A stretch of 27,187 nucleotides of DNA from JAOADN01 sp049323795 (GTDB lineage Bacteria > Pseudomonadota > Alphaproteobacteria > Rhodobacterales > Rhodobacteraceae), in contig JBMOOH010000019.1 of NCBI GenBank assembly GCA_049323795.1, positions 1 to 27,187 on the forward strand. Direction: 5' to 3'. How positions within the stretch are numbered: the first letter of the stretch is position 1; each line of letters starts with the position of its first letter. The position numbers and the translations under genes were made by a program. Of the stretch, positions 1 to 7,180 are shown piece by piece. Under the pieces are notes generated by a model that saw only the letters and a program-made list of their open reading frames with translations, was not told where the DNA came from and did no database searches.

Positions 1-73
1 GTTCCAGGTTCGTGTCGCCGTACTGAACGGCTTCACCGCCCTCGGCATCCCCGTCACAAAGGTCGTGGGATAA
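1..73 (+). CDS. IS5-family transposase, C-terminal fragment
   Basis: Reading from base 2, the frame ends in GFTALGIPVTKVVG followed by TAA at 71-73. This is the tail I recall for IS903-group DDE transposases common in Rhodobacterales. The fragment lacks all catalytic residues because the gene starts outside the window. The homologous tail at 26836-26940 differs mainly at third codon positions, so both lineages were under protein-level selection before decay. The family call is firm; nothing can be said about whether the full element is active. Confidence 0.8.
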   Translation, partial: FQVRVAVLNGFTALGIPVTKVVG

Positions 74-109
74 GTCTGTCCGGGAGAAGGGGCAGTCCGG
101 CCCTCAGCC

Positions 110-127
110 GATTTGTGCAACAGAGCC
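110..127. repeat. Terminal inverted repeat of the left IS5/IS903-type element
   Basis: The 18 bases GATTTGTGCAACAGAGCC are the exact reverse complement of the repeat at 26782-26799. The element therefore ends at base 127. Confidence 0.85.
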
Positions 128-129
128 TC

Positions 130-384
130 TTCTCGGCGGTCCGGCCTTCTCTTGTGATAACAATGGGCGACATCGCGACGACCAACGTCGGTCAGATGAT
201 CGGCATCACATCTCTTTCCGCAATTCCGGTCGGGTGGGGAACGGTGACCGCGCGCACCGGGCGGAACGGGACCCAAACTTTGGTCGGCTTGCCGCACCTC
301 TCGCGCTTCACACTGTTTGGCCGACCCGAAGGCGCGCCGCCGCTTGCGATCCTTTTCGGCCCTGCCTGGAAGGGTCCCAGGTAG
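130..384 (+). pseudogene. Truncated C-terminal remnant, possibly of a uracil-DNA-glycosylase-like protein
   Basis: An open frame runs directly out of the IS terminus at 127 to a TAG at 382-384, about 84 codons with roughly 75% G/C at third positions. The residues PSLVITMGDIATT and, later, GLPHLSRFTLFGR resemble in order and spacing two C-terminal segments of family 4/5 uracil-DNA glycosylases: the 'LVxxMGDxA' strand and the histidine of the H-P-S-like motif. No start codon or ribosome binding site is visible in chromosomal sequence; the only upstream start (GTG at 115) lies inside the IS repeat. The simplest reading is a gene cut by the insertion. The family assignment is weak, and it could be another protein or a chance open frame. 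Confidence 0.3.
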
Positions 385-395
385 CCCCCCCGCCG

Positions 396-423
396 TTGCA
401 TCGCGCGCGAAATCCGCTATGAG
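396..423 (+). promoter_or_regulatory. Candidate sigma-70-type promoter for ilvC
   Basis: TTGCAT (396-401) and TATGAG (418-423) are separated by 16 bases and sit about 70 bases before the ilvC start. The matches to the consensus are 3/6 and 4/6, so this is only a plausible assignment. No leader peptide or attenuator rich in branched-chain codons was seen. Confidence 0.25.
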
Positions 424-491
424 ACGCCCGACGCCGAAAGGCCCGGTCCTTCGGCCGGGGGGGACAATCAACAGCTGGAAGGAACGCCAAG

Positions 492-1514
492 ATGCGCGTT
501 TACTACGACCGCGACTGCGACGTGAACCTCATCAAGGACAGGAAGGTCGCCATCCTGGGCTATGGCTCGCAGGGCCACGCCCACGCGCTGAACCTGCGCG
601 ACTCGGGCGCCAGGAACCTTGTCATCGCGCTGCGCCCCGGCTCTCCTTCCGCGAAAAAGGCGGAAGGCGAAGGCCTCAAGGTGATGGACATCGCGGCGGC
701 CGCGAAATGGGCGGACCTCATCATGTTCACCATGCCCGACGAGCTTCAGGCCGATACCTACAGGAAATACGTCCACGACAACCTGCGCGAGGGCGCGGCG
801 ATCGCCTTCGCCCACGGCCTCAACATCCACTTCGGCCTGATCGAGCCGAAGAAGGGCGTCGATGTCATCATGATGGCGCCGAAGGGCCCCGGCCACACCG
901 TGCGCGGCGAATACCTGAAAGGCGGCGGCGTGCCCTGCCTCGTCGCGGTCCACAACGACGCGAGCGGAAAGGCGATGGAGATCGGCCTCAGCTACTGCTC
1001 GGCCATCGGCGGCGGGCGGTCGGGGATCATCGAGACCAACTTCCGCCAGGAATGCGAGACCGACCTCTTCGGCGAACAGGCAGTGCTCTGCGGCGGCCTC
1101 GTCGAACTCATCCGCATGGGCTTCGAGACGCTGGTGGAAGCCGGCTACGAACCCGAGATGGCCTATTTCGAATGTCTGCACGAAGTGAAGCTGATCGTGG
1201 ACCTGATCTACGAGGGCGGCATCGCGACGATGAACTACTCGATCTCGAACACCGCCGAATACGGCGAGTATGTCTCCGGCCCCCGCATCCTGCCGCGCGC
1301 CGAAACCAAGGCGCGGATGAAGGCGGTCCTCGACGACATCCAGTCGGGCAGGTTCGTCCGCGACTGGATGCAGGAATGCGCCGTCGGCCAGCCGATGTTC
1401 AAGGCGATCCGCCGCAACAACGACGCCCACCAGATCGAGGCCGTGGGCGAGAAGCTGCGCGCGATGATGCCGTGGATTTCCAAGGGCAAGATGGTGGACA
1501 GGGCAAGGAACTGA
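492..1514 (+). CDS. ilvC: Ketol-acid reductoisomerase (NADP+)
   Basis: IlvC converts 2-acetolactate or 2-aceto-2-hydroxybutyrate to the dihydroxy acids of valine, leucine and isoleucine synthesis, using NADPH and Mg2+. The 340-residue protein is the normal class I (short) length. The nucleotide-binding loop GYGSQGHA lies at residues 23-30 and is followed by the phosphate-contacting ALRPGS near 46-51. The conserved AHGLNIHFG around 107-115 contains the catalytic histidine (H108). The C-terminal knotted domain has the expected metal ligands D191, E195, E227 and E231 and the motif SISNTAEYG at 250-258. The ATG at 492 has GGAAGGA 9-15 bases upstream. A strong hairpin follows the stop, so the gene is probably transcribed alone. 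Codon use matches the neighbouring genes and nothing appears damaged. Confidence 0.97.
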   Translation: MRVYYDRDCDVNLIKDRKVAILGYGSQGHAHALNLRDSGARNLVIALRPGSPSAKKAEGEGLKVMDIAAAAKWADLIMFTMPDELQADTYRKYVHDNLREGAAIAFAHGLNIHFGLIEPKKGVDVIMMAPKGPGHTVRGEYLKGGGVPCLVAVHNDASGKAMEIGLSYCSAIGGGRSGIIETNFRQECETDLFGEQAVLCGGLVELIRMGFETLVEAGYEPEMAYFECLHEVKLIVDLIYEGGIATMNYSISNTAEYGEYVSGPRILPRAETKARMKAVLDDIQSGRFVRDWMQECAVGQPMFKAIRRNNDAHQIEAVGEKLRAMMPWISKGKMVDRARN

Positions 1515-1541
1515 CGGCGCGCCGGCGCTTGGCGCAGTTCT

Positions 1542-1567
1542 CCCGCGCGGCCAGTCTGCCGCGCGGG
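1542..1567 (+). terminator. Stem-loop after ilvC, probable terminator
   Basis: A perfect 10-bp stem CCCGCGCGGC / GCCGCGCGGG with a 6-base loop starts 28 bases after the ilvC stop. No T-run follows, so termination may need Rho, or the hairpin may mainly protect the mRNA 3' end. Confidence 0.5.
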
Positions 1568-1599
1568 GACGACCGGCAGAAACCGGGACGGAGGCACGG

Positions 1600-2460
1600 A
1601 TGTGGCGTTCTGTTAAGGCGTCGGTGCGGGGGGTCGTGCGCCGATACGGCCCGCCCCGGCGGGGGTTCTACACACGCTACAAATACATCGATTCAGCCCC
1701 GTGGGTGGTGGATCGCTATGACGAGATCGGGCATTTGTTCAAGGGTTTCGAGGCAGATCTTCACAGATTTCTTGATCTGATCCAAAGCTTTGAAGCCAGT
1801 TTTGCCGCGTCCGCCACCGGGCCTGACGCGCTGGAGTGGAGGAACCACTGGATCCCGCCGCTCGACGGGGCTGCGATCTATGCCGTCATCGCCGGGATGA
1901 AACCTGCCCGGGTCATCGAGGTCGGGTCGGGCATCTCGACCCATCTCATGGCCCGTGCGCTGCGCGACCATGGCACAGGAACGCGCATCACCTGCATCGA
2001 TCCGCAGCCCCGCCGCGCGATCGAGGCGCTGCCTGTCACGATCGAACGCCGCATCCTGTCGGCGGCCGACGCGGCGCTGACCGACACCCTGGCCGCCGGC
2101 GACGTCCTGTTCATCGATTCAAGCCACTTCCTTCAGCCCGGCTTTGATGTCGATATCGTCCTGAACCGTCTGCTGCCGCGTCTGGCCGAAGGTGTGATCG
2201 TGCACTTTCACGATGTGTTTCTGCCCTACAGCTATCCCGCCAACTGGGAACGCCGCCGCTACAACGAACAGAACGCCCTCGCCAGCCTGATCTACGGCGG
2301 CGGCTTCGACCTGCTCTTCGCCAGCAACTACGCCGCCCGCGACATGGCCGGCCGGGTCCGCGCGCTCTGTCCCGGCTTCCCGATGCTGCGATCATCGGCC
2401 GGGGGCAGCCTCTGGCTGATCAAGCGGGGGCCGGCGTACCGGCCGGCTCCCGGGACGTAA
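1600..2460 (+). CDS. Class I SAM-dependent methyltransferase (Methyltransf_24-like)
   Basis: This 286-residue protein has the order of motifs of a small Rossmann-fold methyltransferase. VIEVGSGIS at 105-113 is the SAM-binding motif I. ITCIDPQPR at 130-138 carries the acidic residue that binds the ribose. DVLFIDSSH at 168-176 and VHFHDVFLPY at 201-210 are the motif IV region and the following strand, typical of the Methyltransf_24 subgroup. The first 90 residues are basic and aromatic with no signal peptide, so the enzyme is probably cytoplasmic. The ATG at 1600 is preceded by GGAGG at a good distance. It lies downstream of ilvC but behind a hairpin, and is convergent with glmM. The substrate is unknown; relatives act on small molecules, sugars or cell-surface intermediates. 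No partner genes for such a pathway are next to it. Confidence 0.75.
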   Translation: MWRSVKASVRGVVRRYGPPRRGFYTRYKYIDSAPWVVDRYDEIGHLFKGFEADLHRFLDLIQSFEASFAASATGPDALEWRNHWIPPLDGAAIYAVIAGMKPARVIEVGSGISTHLMARALRDHGTGTRITCIDPQPRRAIEALPVTIERRILSAADAALTDTLAAGDVLFIDSSHFLQPGFDVDIVLNRLLPRLAEGVIVHFHDVFLPYSYPANWERRRYNEQNALASLIYGGGFDLLFASNYAARDMAGRVRALCPGFPMLRSSAGGSLWLIKRGPAYRPAPGT

Positions 2461-2547
2461 GAACCGCTCCTCCGGCCCCCTCGCCGGGCCGTATCTGCCG
2501 TCCGTCGGGGAAGACCGCTCAGCGGGGCGATGCGGACGCGCCCGCCC

Positions 2548-3891
2548 TTACACGGCCGCCCTGACCGCCCCGACGATCCCCTCCACCACCTCGGCCAGCA
2601 GCGCCTCGTCCTCGCATTCCGCCATCACCCGGATCAGCGGCTCGGTTCCCGACTTGCGGATGAGCAGACGCCCGCATCCTTCGAGCCGCGTCTCGGCCCG
2701 GCGGATCACGTCGAGAACGGCCTGCGCCCTGAGCGGCTCCTGCCCCTGCCGGAAGCGCACGTTCTTCAGCATCTGCGGCACCGTCTCGAACTGCCGCGCC
2801 AGCGCCGAGGCGGGCCGGCCCGTCTCGACCATCGCGGCAAGGTACTGGATGCCCGCGATCAGGCCGTCGCCGGTCGTCGTGTAGTCGGTCATCACGATGT
2901 GCCCCGACTGCTCGCCGCCGAGGTTCCAGCCGCCGGCGCGCATCCGTTCCACCACGTAGCGGTCGCCGACCGGGGCGCGTTCCAGCCGCAGGCCGCGGCC
3001 GGACAGGAAGCGTTCGAGACCGAGGTTCGACATGACGGAAGCGACGAGCACGCCGTCGTTCAGGCGCCCCGCATCCGCCCAGCGCGCCGCGAAGAGCGCC
3101 ATGATCTGGTCGCCGTCCGCGATCCGGCCCGTCTCGTCGATCAGCATCACCCGGTCGGCATCGCCGTCAAGCGTGATGCCCACGTCCGCGCCGTTGTCGA
3201 GTACCGCCTTCGCGCAGGCGCCGGGACTGGTCGAGCCGACACCGTCGTTGATGTTCAACCCGTTCGGCGTGACGCCGATCGCCACGACCTCGGCCCCGAG
3301 TTCCCAGAGCGCCTCGGGCGCCGTGCGATAGGCCGCACCGTTGGCGCAATCCACGACGACCTTCAGCCCGGCAAGGCTCAGCCCCTGCGGAAGCGTCGAC
3401 TTCACCCGCTCGACATAGCGGAAGCGCCCGTCGTCGATCCGCTTCGCGCGCCCGATCTCGGAGGGCGCGACCAGCGGGCCGTCCGACAGCGCGAGGGTCT
3501 CGATCTCGGCCTCGGCCTCGTCCGAGAGCTTGAAGCCGTCGGGACCGAAGAACTTGATCCCGTTGTCCTCGGCCGGGTTGTGGCTGGCCGAGATCATGAT
3601 GCCGAGGTCGGCGCGCATCGACCGGGTGAGGTATCCGACGCCCGGCGTGGGCACCGGCCCGAGCAGGAGCACGTTCATGCCGGTCGAGGTCAGGCCCGCG
3701 GTCAGCGCATTTTCCAGCATGTAGCCCGACAGGCGCGTGTCCTTGCCGATCACGACACGGTGGCCGTTGCGTCCGTCCCTGCGGAAGTAGCGCCCCGCCG
3801 CCGCGCCGAGGCGGAGCGCCATCTCGGCCGTCATCGGATGGGTATTGGCCCTGCCCCGCACGCCGTCGGTGCCGAAGAGCGTCCGCGTCAT
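2548..3891 (-). CDS. glmM: Phosphoglucosamine mutase
   Basis: GlmM interconverts glucosamine 6-phosphate and glucosamine 1-phosphate, the step before UDP-GlcNAc synthesis for peptidoglycan and lipopolysaccharide. The 447-residue protein begins MTRTLFGTDGVRGRAN, the classic GlmM N-terminus. The phosphoserine loop ISASHNP is at 100-106, with S103 as the expected phospho-acceptor. The Mg2+ loop DGDADR is at 242-247, and the phosphate-binding RKSGTEPLIRVM lies near the C-terminus. A longer open frame upstream is not used: the ATG at 3889-3891 overlaps the folP stop in an ATGA arrangement, so the two genes are translationally coupled. The folP-glmM order is common in proteobacteria. No unusual features. 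Confidence 0.96.
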   Translation of the reverse strand: MTRTLFGTDGVRGRANTHPMTAEMALRLGAAAGRYFRRDGRNGHRVVIGKDTRLSGYMLENALTAGLTSTGMNVLLLGPVPTPGVGYLTRSMRADLGIMISASHNPAEDNGIKFFGPDGFKLSDEAEAEIETLALSDGPLVAPSEIGRAKRIDDGRFRYVERVKSTLPQGLSLAGLKVVVDCANGAAYRTAPEALWELGAEVVAIGVTPNGLNINDGVGSTSPGACAKAVLDNGADVGITLDGDADRVMLIDETGRIADGDQIMALFAARWADAGRLNDGVLVASVMSNLGLERFLSGRGLRLERAPVGDRYVVERMRAGGWNLGGEQSGHIVMTDYTTTGDGLIAGIQYLAAMVETGRPASALARQFETVPQMLKNVRFRQGQEPLRAQAVLDVIRRAETRLEGCGRLLIRKSGTEPLIRVMAECEDEALLAEVVEGIVGAVRAAV

Positions 3892-4904
3892 TCCTGCCCC
3901 TTTCCCGTCACCGCCTGCCACAAGGTCAGCGCCTGCCGCGCCCCGGCCGCATCGTGCACGCGGTGAATCTGCACGCCCTGGGCCACGGCGGCAAGCATCA
4001 CCGCCAGCGTCCCCGGCCCGCGACGGTCTGCCTCGGGTTCGTTCGCCAGCGTCCCGATGAAGCGCTTGCGCGACGCACCAAGCAGGATGGGGCATCCGAG
4101 CCCGTGAAAGAGCGACAGGCCCTTGAGCAGCGCGAGGTTGTGCTCCAGCGTCTTGCCGAAGCCGATGCCCGGGTCGATGGCGATCCGGCTCCGCGGGATC
4201 CCCGCAGCCTCGGCCGCGGCGATGCGCCCGGCGAGCCAGTCATAGACATCGAGAAGGACATTGCCGTAGCGCGGGTCGGCCTGCATGGTTTCCGGCCTGC
4301 CCTGCGCATGCATGAGGACGAGCGGAACCCGGCGCGCTGCCGCAAGGGCGCCGAGCGGCGGGTCGAAGGTCAGCGCCGACACGTCGTTCACGATCCCGGC
4401 CCCGGCGTCGAGCGCCGCAGCCGCGACCGCCGCCTTGCGCGTGTCCACCGACAGGGGCGTCCTGCCGCACTGCGCCGCCAGCGCGGCAATCACCGGGACG
4501 ACGCGCGCCACCTCCTCGGCCGGCGGAACCTCGACCGCGCCGGGGCGGGTGCTTTCCCCCCCGATGTCGAGGATATCAGCCCCGCCCGCCGCCAGAGCCC
4601 GGCCCTGCGCCACCGCCGCCTGCGCCCCGGCGAAGCGGCCGCCGTCCGAAAAGCTGTCGGGGGTGACGTTGACCACGCCCATGATCCGCGGACAGTCGAG
4701 GCCGAGGCCCGCGAAGGCCGCCCGCGGCGCGGACAGGCGGCTGCGGATATCCTCGGGGATATCGGCCACCCCGATCAGCCCGCGCGTTCCGTCGCGGTCG
4801 AGCACCTCGACCCGGTCGAACCAGCACCCCCCCCCCGCGAGCGGCAGGGCGCCGGGCGGGCGGGCGGGATCGGTCATCGGAACGGGGCGGAAGTAGATCG
4901 GCAT
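3888..4904 (-). CDS. folP: Dihydropteroate synthase
   Basis: FolP condenses p-aminobenzoate with hydroxymethyl-dihydropterin diphosphate in folate synthesis and is the sulfonamide target. With the ATG at 4904 the protein has 338 residues, longer than the usual ~280, because of an N-terminal extension of about 70 residues starting MPIYFRP that I associate with Rhodobacterales homologues. Core motifs are intact: MGVVNVTPDSFSDGG at 75-89, GGESTRPG at 115-122, SVDTRKA at 152-158, DPGIGFGK at 244-251 and LLGASRKRFIG at 274-284. An alternative start (MTDPARP) lies at 4877. Codons 24-26 (three glycines) are part of an uninterrupted run of ten G residues, a possible slippage site. The stop overlaps the glmM start. 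An SDR gene lies 92 bases upstream on the same strand. Confidence 0.95.
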   Translation of the reverse strand: MPIYFRPVPMTDPARPPGALPLAGGGCWFDRVEVLDRDGTRGLIGVADIPEDIRSRLSAPRAAFAGLGLDCPRIMGVVNVTPDSFSDGGRFAGAQAAVAQGRALAAGGADILDIGGESTRPGAVEVPPAEEVARVVPVIAALAAQCGRTPLSVDTRKAAVAAAALDAGAGIVNDVSALTFDPPLGALAAARRVPLVLMHAQGRPETMQADPRYGNVLLDVYDWLAGRIAAAEAAGIPRSRIAIDPGIGFGKTLEHNLALLKGLSLFHGLGCPILLGASRKRFIGTLANEPEADRRGPGTLAVMLAAVAQGVQIHRVHDAAGARQALTLWQAVTGKGQE

Positions 4905-4996
4905 CAGGACGTTTCTGGCGTGGCGCGGCGCAGGGCACAAGAGCCGGACGATGACGGAGTGTTTCAGGCCGGGCGCCTGCTTGCGGCCACGGGCCG

Positions 4997-5701
4997 CTAC
5001 GGGCGGACGCCCCCCAGCGGAAGCATCGTGATCTCGCCCGCGACGCTCGCGGCCGAAAGCGACAGCGCGAAATCGAAGGCGGCGGCCAGATCCGACAGCG
5101 CGATCGCCCCCGCGCCGTGGTAGCGGCCGGCGGCGATGTCGGCCTGCACCTCCTCGGTCGCCACGTCGCCCGGATGAATCACGCTGACCCCGATCCCCTC
5201 TCCCGCCAGCCCCGCGTGCAGCGCCTGCCCCGCTGCCCCGAGCCCCGCCTTCGATGCGTTGTAGGCCACCTCCGGCGTACCGGTATTGGGCAGACCGCTG
5301 GTCGATCCGGTCAGGATCACGCGCCCCGGCCCGCCCCGCCGGAGCGCCGGAAGCAGCGCGCGGGTCAGAGTAATGGGGGCGGCGAGGTTCACGCCGAGGA
5401 TGGCGAGCGTCTCGGCGTCCGGCCGGTCCGCGAAGGCGTAGCCGGGCCCGAACGCCGTTTCCTCCCAGATCCCGGCCACATGCACGAGCGCGGAGAGCGG
5501 CCGGTCGCCGATCTCGGCCGCCGCCCGCAGGCAGTCCTGCGGCCGCGAAAGATCGGCCCGGACCCATTGCCCCGCGGCGGGTGCGCTCCGTCCGATGGCG
5601 AGTATCTCGTCGCCAAGACCCGCCCACCGGCACGCCAGAAAGGCCCCGATCCCGCGCGATGCTCCGGTCAGTGCGATCCGTCGGGCCAAGGCCAGAACCA
5701 C
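4997..5701 (-). CDS. Short-chain dehydrogenase/reductase (SDR) family oxidoreductase
   Basis: A 234-residue single-domain SDR. It has the nucleotide-binding TGASRGIG at 12-19, HVAG at 74-77 in place of the usual NNAG, N105, the serine of LTGSTSG at about 133, and the catalytic Y147-x3-K151 (YNASK). The glycine-rich motif and arginine favour NADPH, but this is inference. The substrate is unknown. The start is GTG at 5699-5701; no ATG gives the complete nucleotide-binding strand, and no strong Shine-Dalgarno is visible. It sits between preA and folP on the same strand. It is separated from preA by an 88-base gap holding a palindrome and a T8 hairpin, so it may have its own promoter. Confidence 0.85.
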   Translation of the reverse strand: MVLALARRIALTGASRGIGAFLACRWAGLGDEILAIGRSAPAAGQWVRADLSRPQDCLRAAAEIGDRPLSALVHVAGIWEETAFGPGYAFADRPDAETLAILGVNLAAPITLTRALLPALRRGGPGRVILTGSTSGLPNTGTPEVAYNASKAGLGAAGQALHAGLAGEGIGVSVIHPGDVATEEVQADIAAGRYHGAGAIALSDLAAAFDFALSLSAASVAGEITMLPLGGVRP

Positions 5702-5713
5702 CGTGTTGAGGAT

Positions 5714-5745
5714 GGCTTACCGGAATCCGGAAAGCCGTTTTTTTT
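5714..5745 (+). terminator. Intrinsic-type terminator on the plus strand
   Basis: GGCTTACCGG and CCGGAAAGCC pair with one mismatch around the loop AAT and are followed by G and eight Ts (5738-5745). This is the strongest U-tract hairpin in the window, yet it faces plus-strand transcription while both neighbouring genes are on the minus strand. It could stop antisense transcription coming across the SDR gene. Confidence 0.5.
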
Positions 5746-5759
5746 CAACGCATCGCGAG

Positions 5760-5779
5760 CTGTCCCACGCGTGGGACAG
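5760..5779. promoter_or_regulatory. Perfect 20-bp palindrome between preA and the SDR gene
   Basis: CTGTCCCACGCGTGGGACAG is a perfect inverted repeat without a spacer, located 10 bases after the preA stop and 59 bases before the SDR start. It could be an operator for a dimeric regulator of the SDR gene or a hairpin at the end of the preA mRNA. No U-run follows on the minus strand. I do not recognise the regulator. Confidence 0.35.
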
Positions 5780-5789
5780 AGACACTTGC

Positions 5790-7088
5790 CTACTCCGCCG
5801 CAACCTTCATCGGGTTGTTCGGATGGGTCGTCCAGTTCGCGTAGGGCCCGACCTTGCGCCCCGTCCGCGGATCGACCGCGCCGAGGGGCAGCTCTTCCAT
5901 CGTGATGCAGTCCTCGACCGGACAGACATCGACGCAGAGGTTGCAGGCGACGCATTCCGCGTCGTTCACCTCGAACACCCGCCCCGGCTTCATCCAGATC
6001 GCCTGGTGGCTCGTGTCCTCGCAGGCCGCATAGCAGCGCCCGCACTTGATGCAGGCGTCCTGGTCGATCCGTGCCTTCGTCACGTAGTTCAGGTTCAGAT
6101 CCTGCCATTCGACGAAGTTCGGCACCGCCCGCCCGACGAGGTCGGACAGCACCATCCCCTTCCCGTCGAGGTATTGCGACAGGCCCGAGACCATCTCCTG
6201 CACGATCTTGAACCCGTAGGTCATCGCCGCCGTGCAGACCTGCACGTTGCCCGATCCCATCGCCATGAACTCGGCCGCGTCGCGCCACGTGGTGACGCCG
6301 CCGATGCCGCTGATCGGCAGGCCGCGCGTCTCGGGGTGGCGGGCGATCTCGCCCACCATGTTCAGCGCGATGGGCTTCACCGCCGGACCGCAGTAGCCGC
6401 CGTGGCTGCCCTTGCCGTCGATCATCGGGAAGGGCGAGAAGTTGTCCAGATCCACGTTCGTGATCGACTTCACCGTGTTGATGAGGCTGACGGCATCCGC
6501 CCCGCCCCGTTTCGCCGCGATGGCCGGCGGCAGGATCGACGTCACGTTCGGCGTCAGCTTCACGATGCAGGGCATGCGGCTATACTGCTTGACCCAGCGG
6601 GTGACCATCTCGATGTAGTCCGGGACCTGCCCCACGGCCGATCCCATGCCGCGCTCGGCCATGCCGTGCGGGCAGCCGAAGTTGAGTTCGACGCCATCGG
6701 CGCCGGTGTCCTCGATCGCCGCCAGGATCGCCTTCCAGCTGTCCTCGTCGCAGGGCACCATGAGCGAGATGACCAGCGCCCGGTCCGGCCAGTCGCGCTT
6801 GACCTGCTTGATCTCGCGCAGGTTCACCTCGAGCGGGCGGTCGGTGATGAGCTCGATGTTGTTGAGGCCGAGAAGCCGGCGGTCGGCACCGTGGACGACG
6901 CCGTAGCGCGGCCCCGAGACGTTCACGATCGGCGGGCCTTCCGACCCGAGCGTCTTCCAGACGACCCCGCCCCACCCGGCCTCGAAGGCCCGGCGGACGT
7001 TGTATTCCTTGTCGGTCGGCGGGGCAGAGGCGAGCCAGAACGGGTTCGGGCTGCGGATGCCGAGGAAGTTCGAGGCGAGGCTGGCCAT
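5790..7088 (-). CDS. preA: NAD-dependent dihydropyrimidine dehydrogenase, catalytic subunit PreA
   Basis: PreA, with PreT, reduces uracil and thymine to 5,6-dihydro forms, the first step of reductive pyrimidine catabolism. The 432-residue protein has a dihydroorotate-dehydrogenase-like FMN barrel (about 1-330) and a C-terminal ferredoxin domain. Visible in the barrel are NFGCPHGM at 136-143, VKLTPN at 176-181, INTVKSITN at 203-211 and GGYCGPAVKPIALN at 230-243. The ferredoxin domain has two 4Fe-4S clusters: C346, C349, C352, C356 and C379, C382, C385, C389. Where the mammalian enzyme has its catalytic cysteine (GMGLACGQ) this protein has GMGSAVGQ (147-154). As I recall, bacterial PreA proteins share this valine, so it is not a defect. 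GGAGGT sits just before the ATG at 7088. preT lies upstream on the same strand with a dedA gene between them. Confidence 0.93.
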   Translation of the reverse strand: MASLASNFLGIRSPNPFWLASAPPTDKEYNVRRAFEAGWGGVVWKTLGSEGPPIVNVSGPRYGVVHGADRRLLGLNNIELITDRPLEVNLREIKQVKRDWPDRALVISLMVPCDEDSWKAILAAIEDTGADGVELNFGCPHGMAERGMGSAVGQVPDYIEMVTRWVKQYSRMPCIVKLTPNVTSILPPAIAAKRGGADAVSLINTVKSITNVDLDNFSPFPMIDGKGSHGGYCGPAVKPIALNMVGEIARHPETRGLPISGIGGVTTWRDAAEFMAMGSGNVQVCTAAMTYGFKIVQEMVSGLSQYLDGKGMVLSDLVGRAVPNFVEWQDLNLNYVTKARIDQDACIKCGRCYAACEDTSHQAIWMKPGRVFEVNDAECVACNLCVDVCPVEDCITMEELPLGAVDPRTGRKVGPYANWTTHPNNPMKVAAE

Positions 7089-7118
7089 GATGACCTCCGT
7101 TCAGGATTGGGCAGAAGG

Positions 7119-7173
7119 CCGGGGGCGTGCGCCGCCCCCGGACCCCCTGCGGGATACTTGCAGACCGGAAATG
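7119..7173. repeat. Intergenic hairpin plus GGATACTTG...GACCGGAAATG motif, copy 1
   Basis: A perfect 9-bp stem CCGGGGGCG / CGCCCCCGG (7119-7127 and 7133-7141) is followed at 7152-7173 by GGATACTTG, two bases, then GACCGGAAATG. The same hairpin-then-motif arrangement, with only two mismatches in the 22-base motif, occurs at 20952-21009. Here it lies between dedA and preA, so transcripts on the minus strand cross it. The ATG at 7171 does not open a gene. Confidence 0.6.
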
Positions 7174-7180
7174 CTGCGGG

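Larger units (their letters stand above)
1..127 (+). mobile_element. Right end of an IS5-family (IS903 group) insertion sequence, partial
   Basis: The first 127 bases are the 3' end of an insertion sequence cut by the window edge. They hold the last 23 codons of a transposase, a short untranslated stretch, and an 18-bp terminal inverted repeat at 110-127. On the opposite strand that repeat reads GGCTCTGTTGCACAAATC, which closely matches the IS903 terminus. A second, about 91% identical copy of this end lies at 26782 in the opposite orientation. The flanking target duplication cannot be tested because the other end of the element is outside the window. Confidence 0.85.

Noticed and set aside
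2530..3966. Long plus-strand frame opposite glmM
   Set aside because: It is the antisense shadow of a well-supported glmM gene; the composition is Arg/Pro/His-rich without domains.
6636..6640. Loss of the catalytic cysteine in PreA (GMGSAVGQ)
   Set aside because: Bacterial PreA proteins, including that of E. coli as I recall it, also lack this cysteine, so it is a subgroup feature rather than damage.
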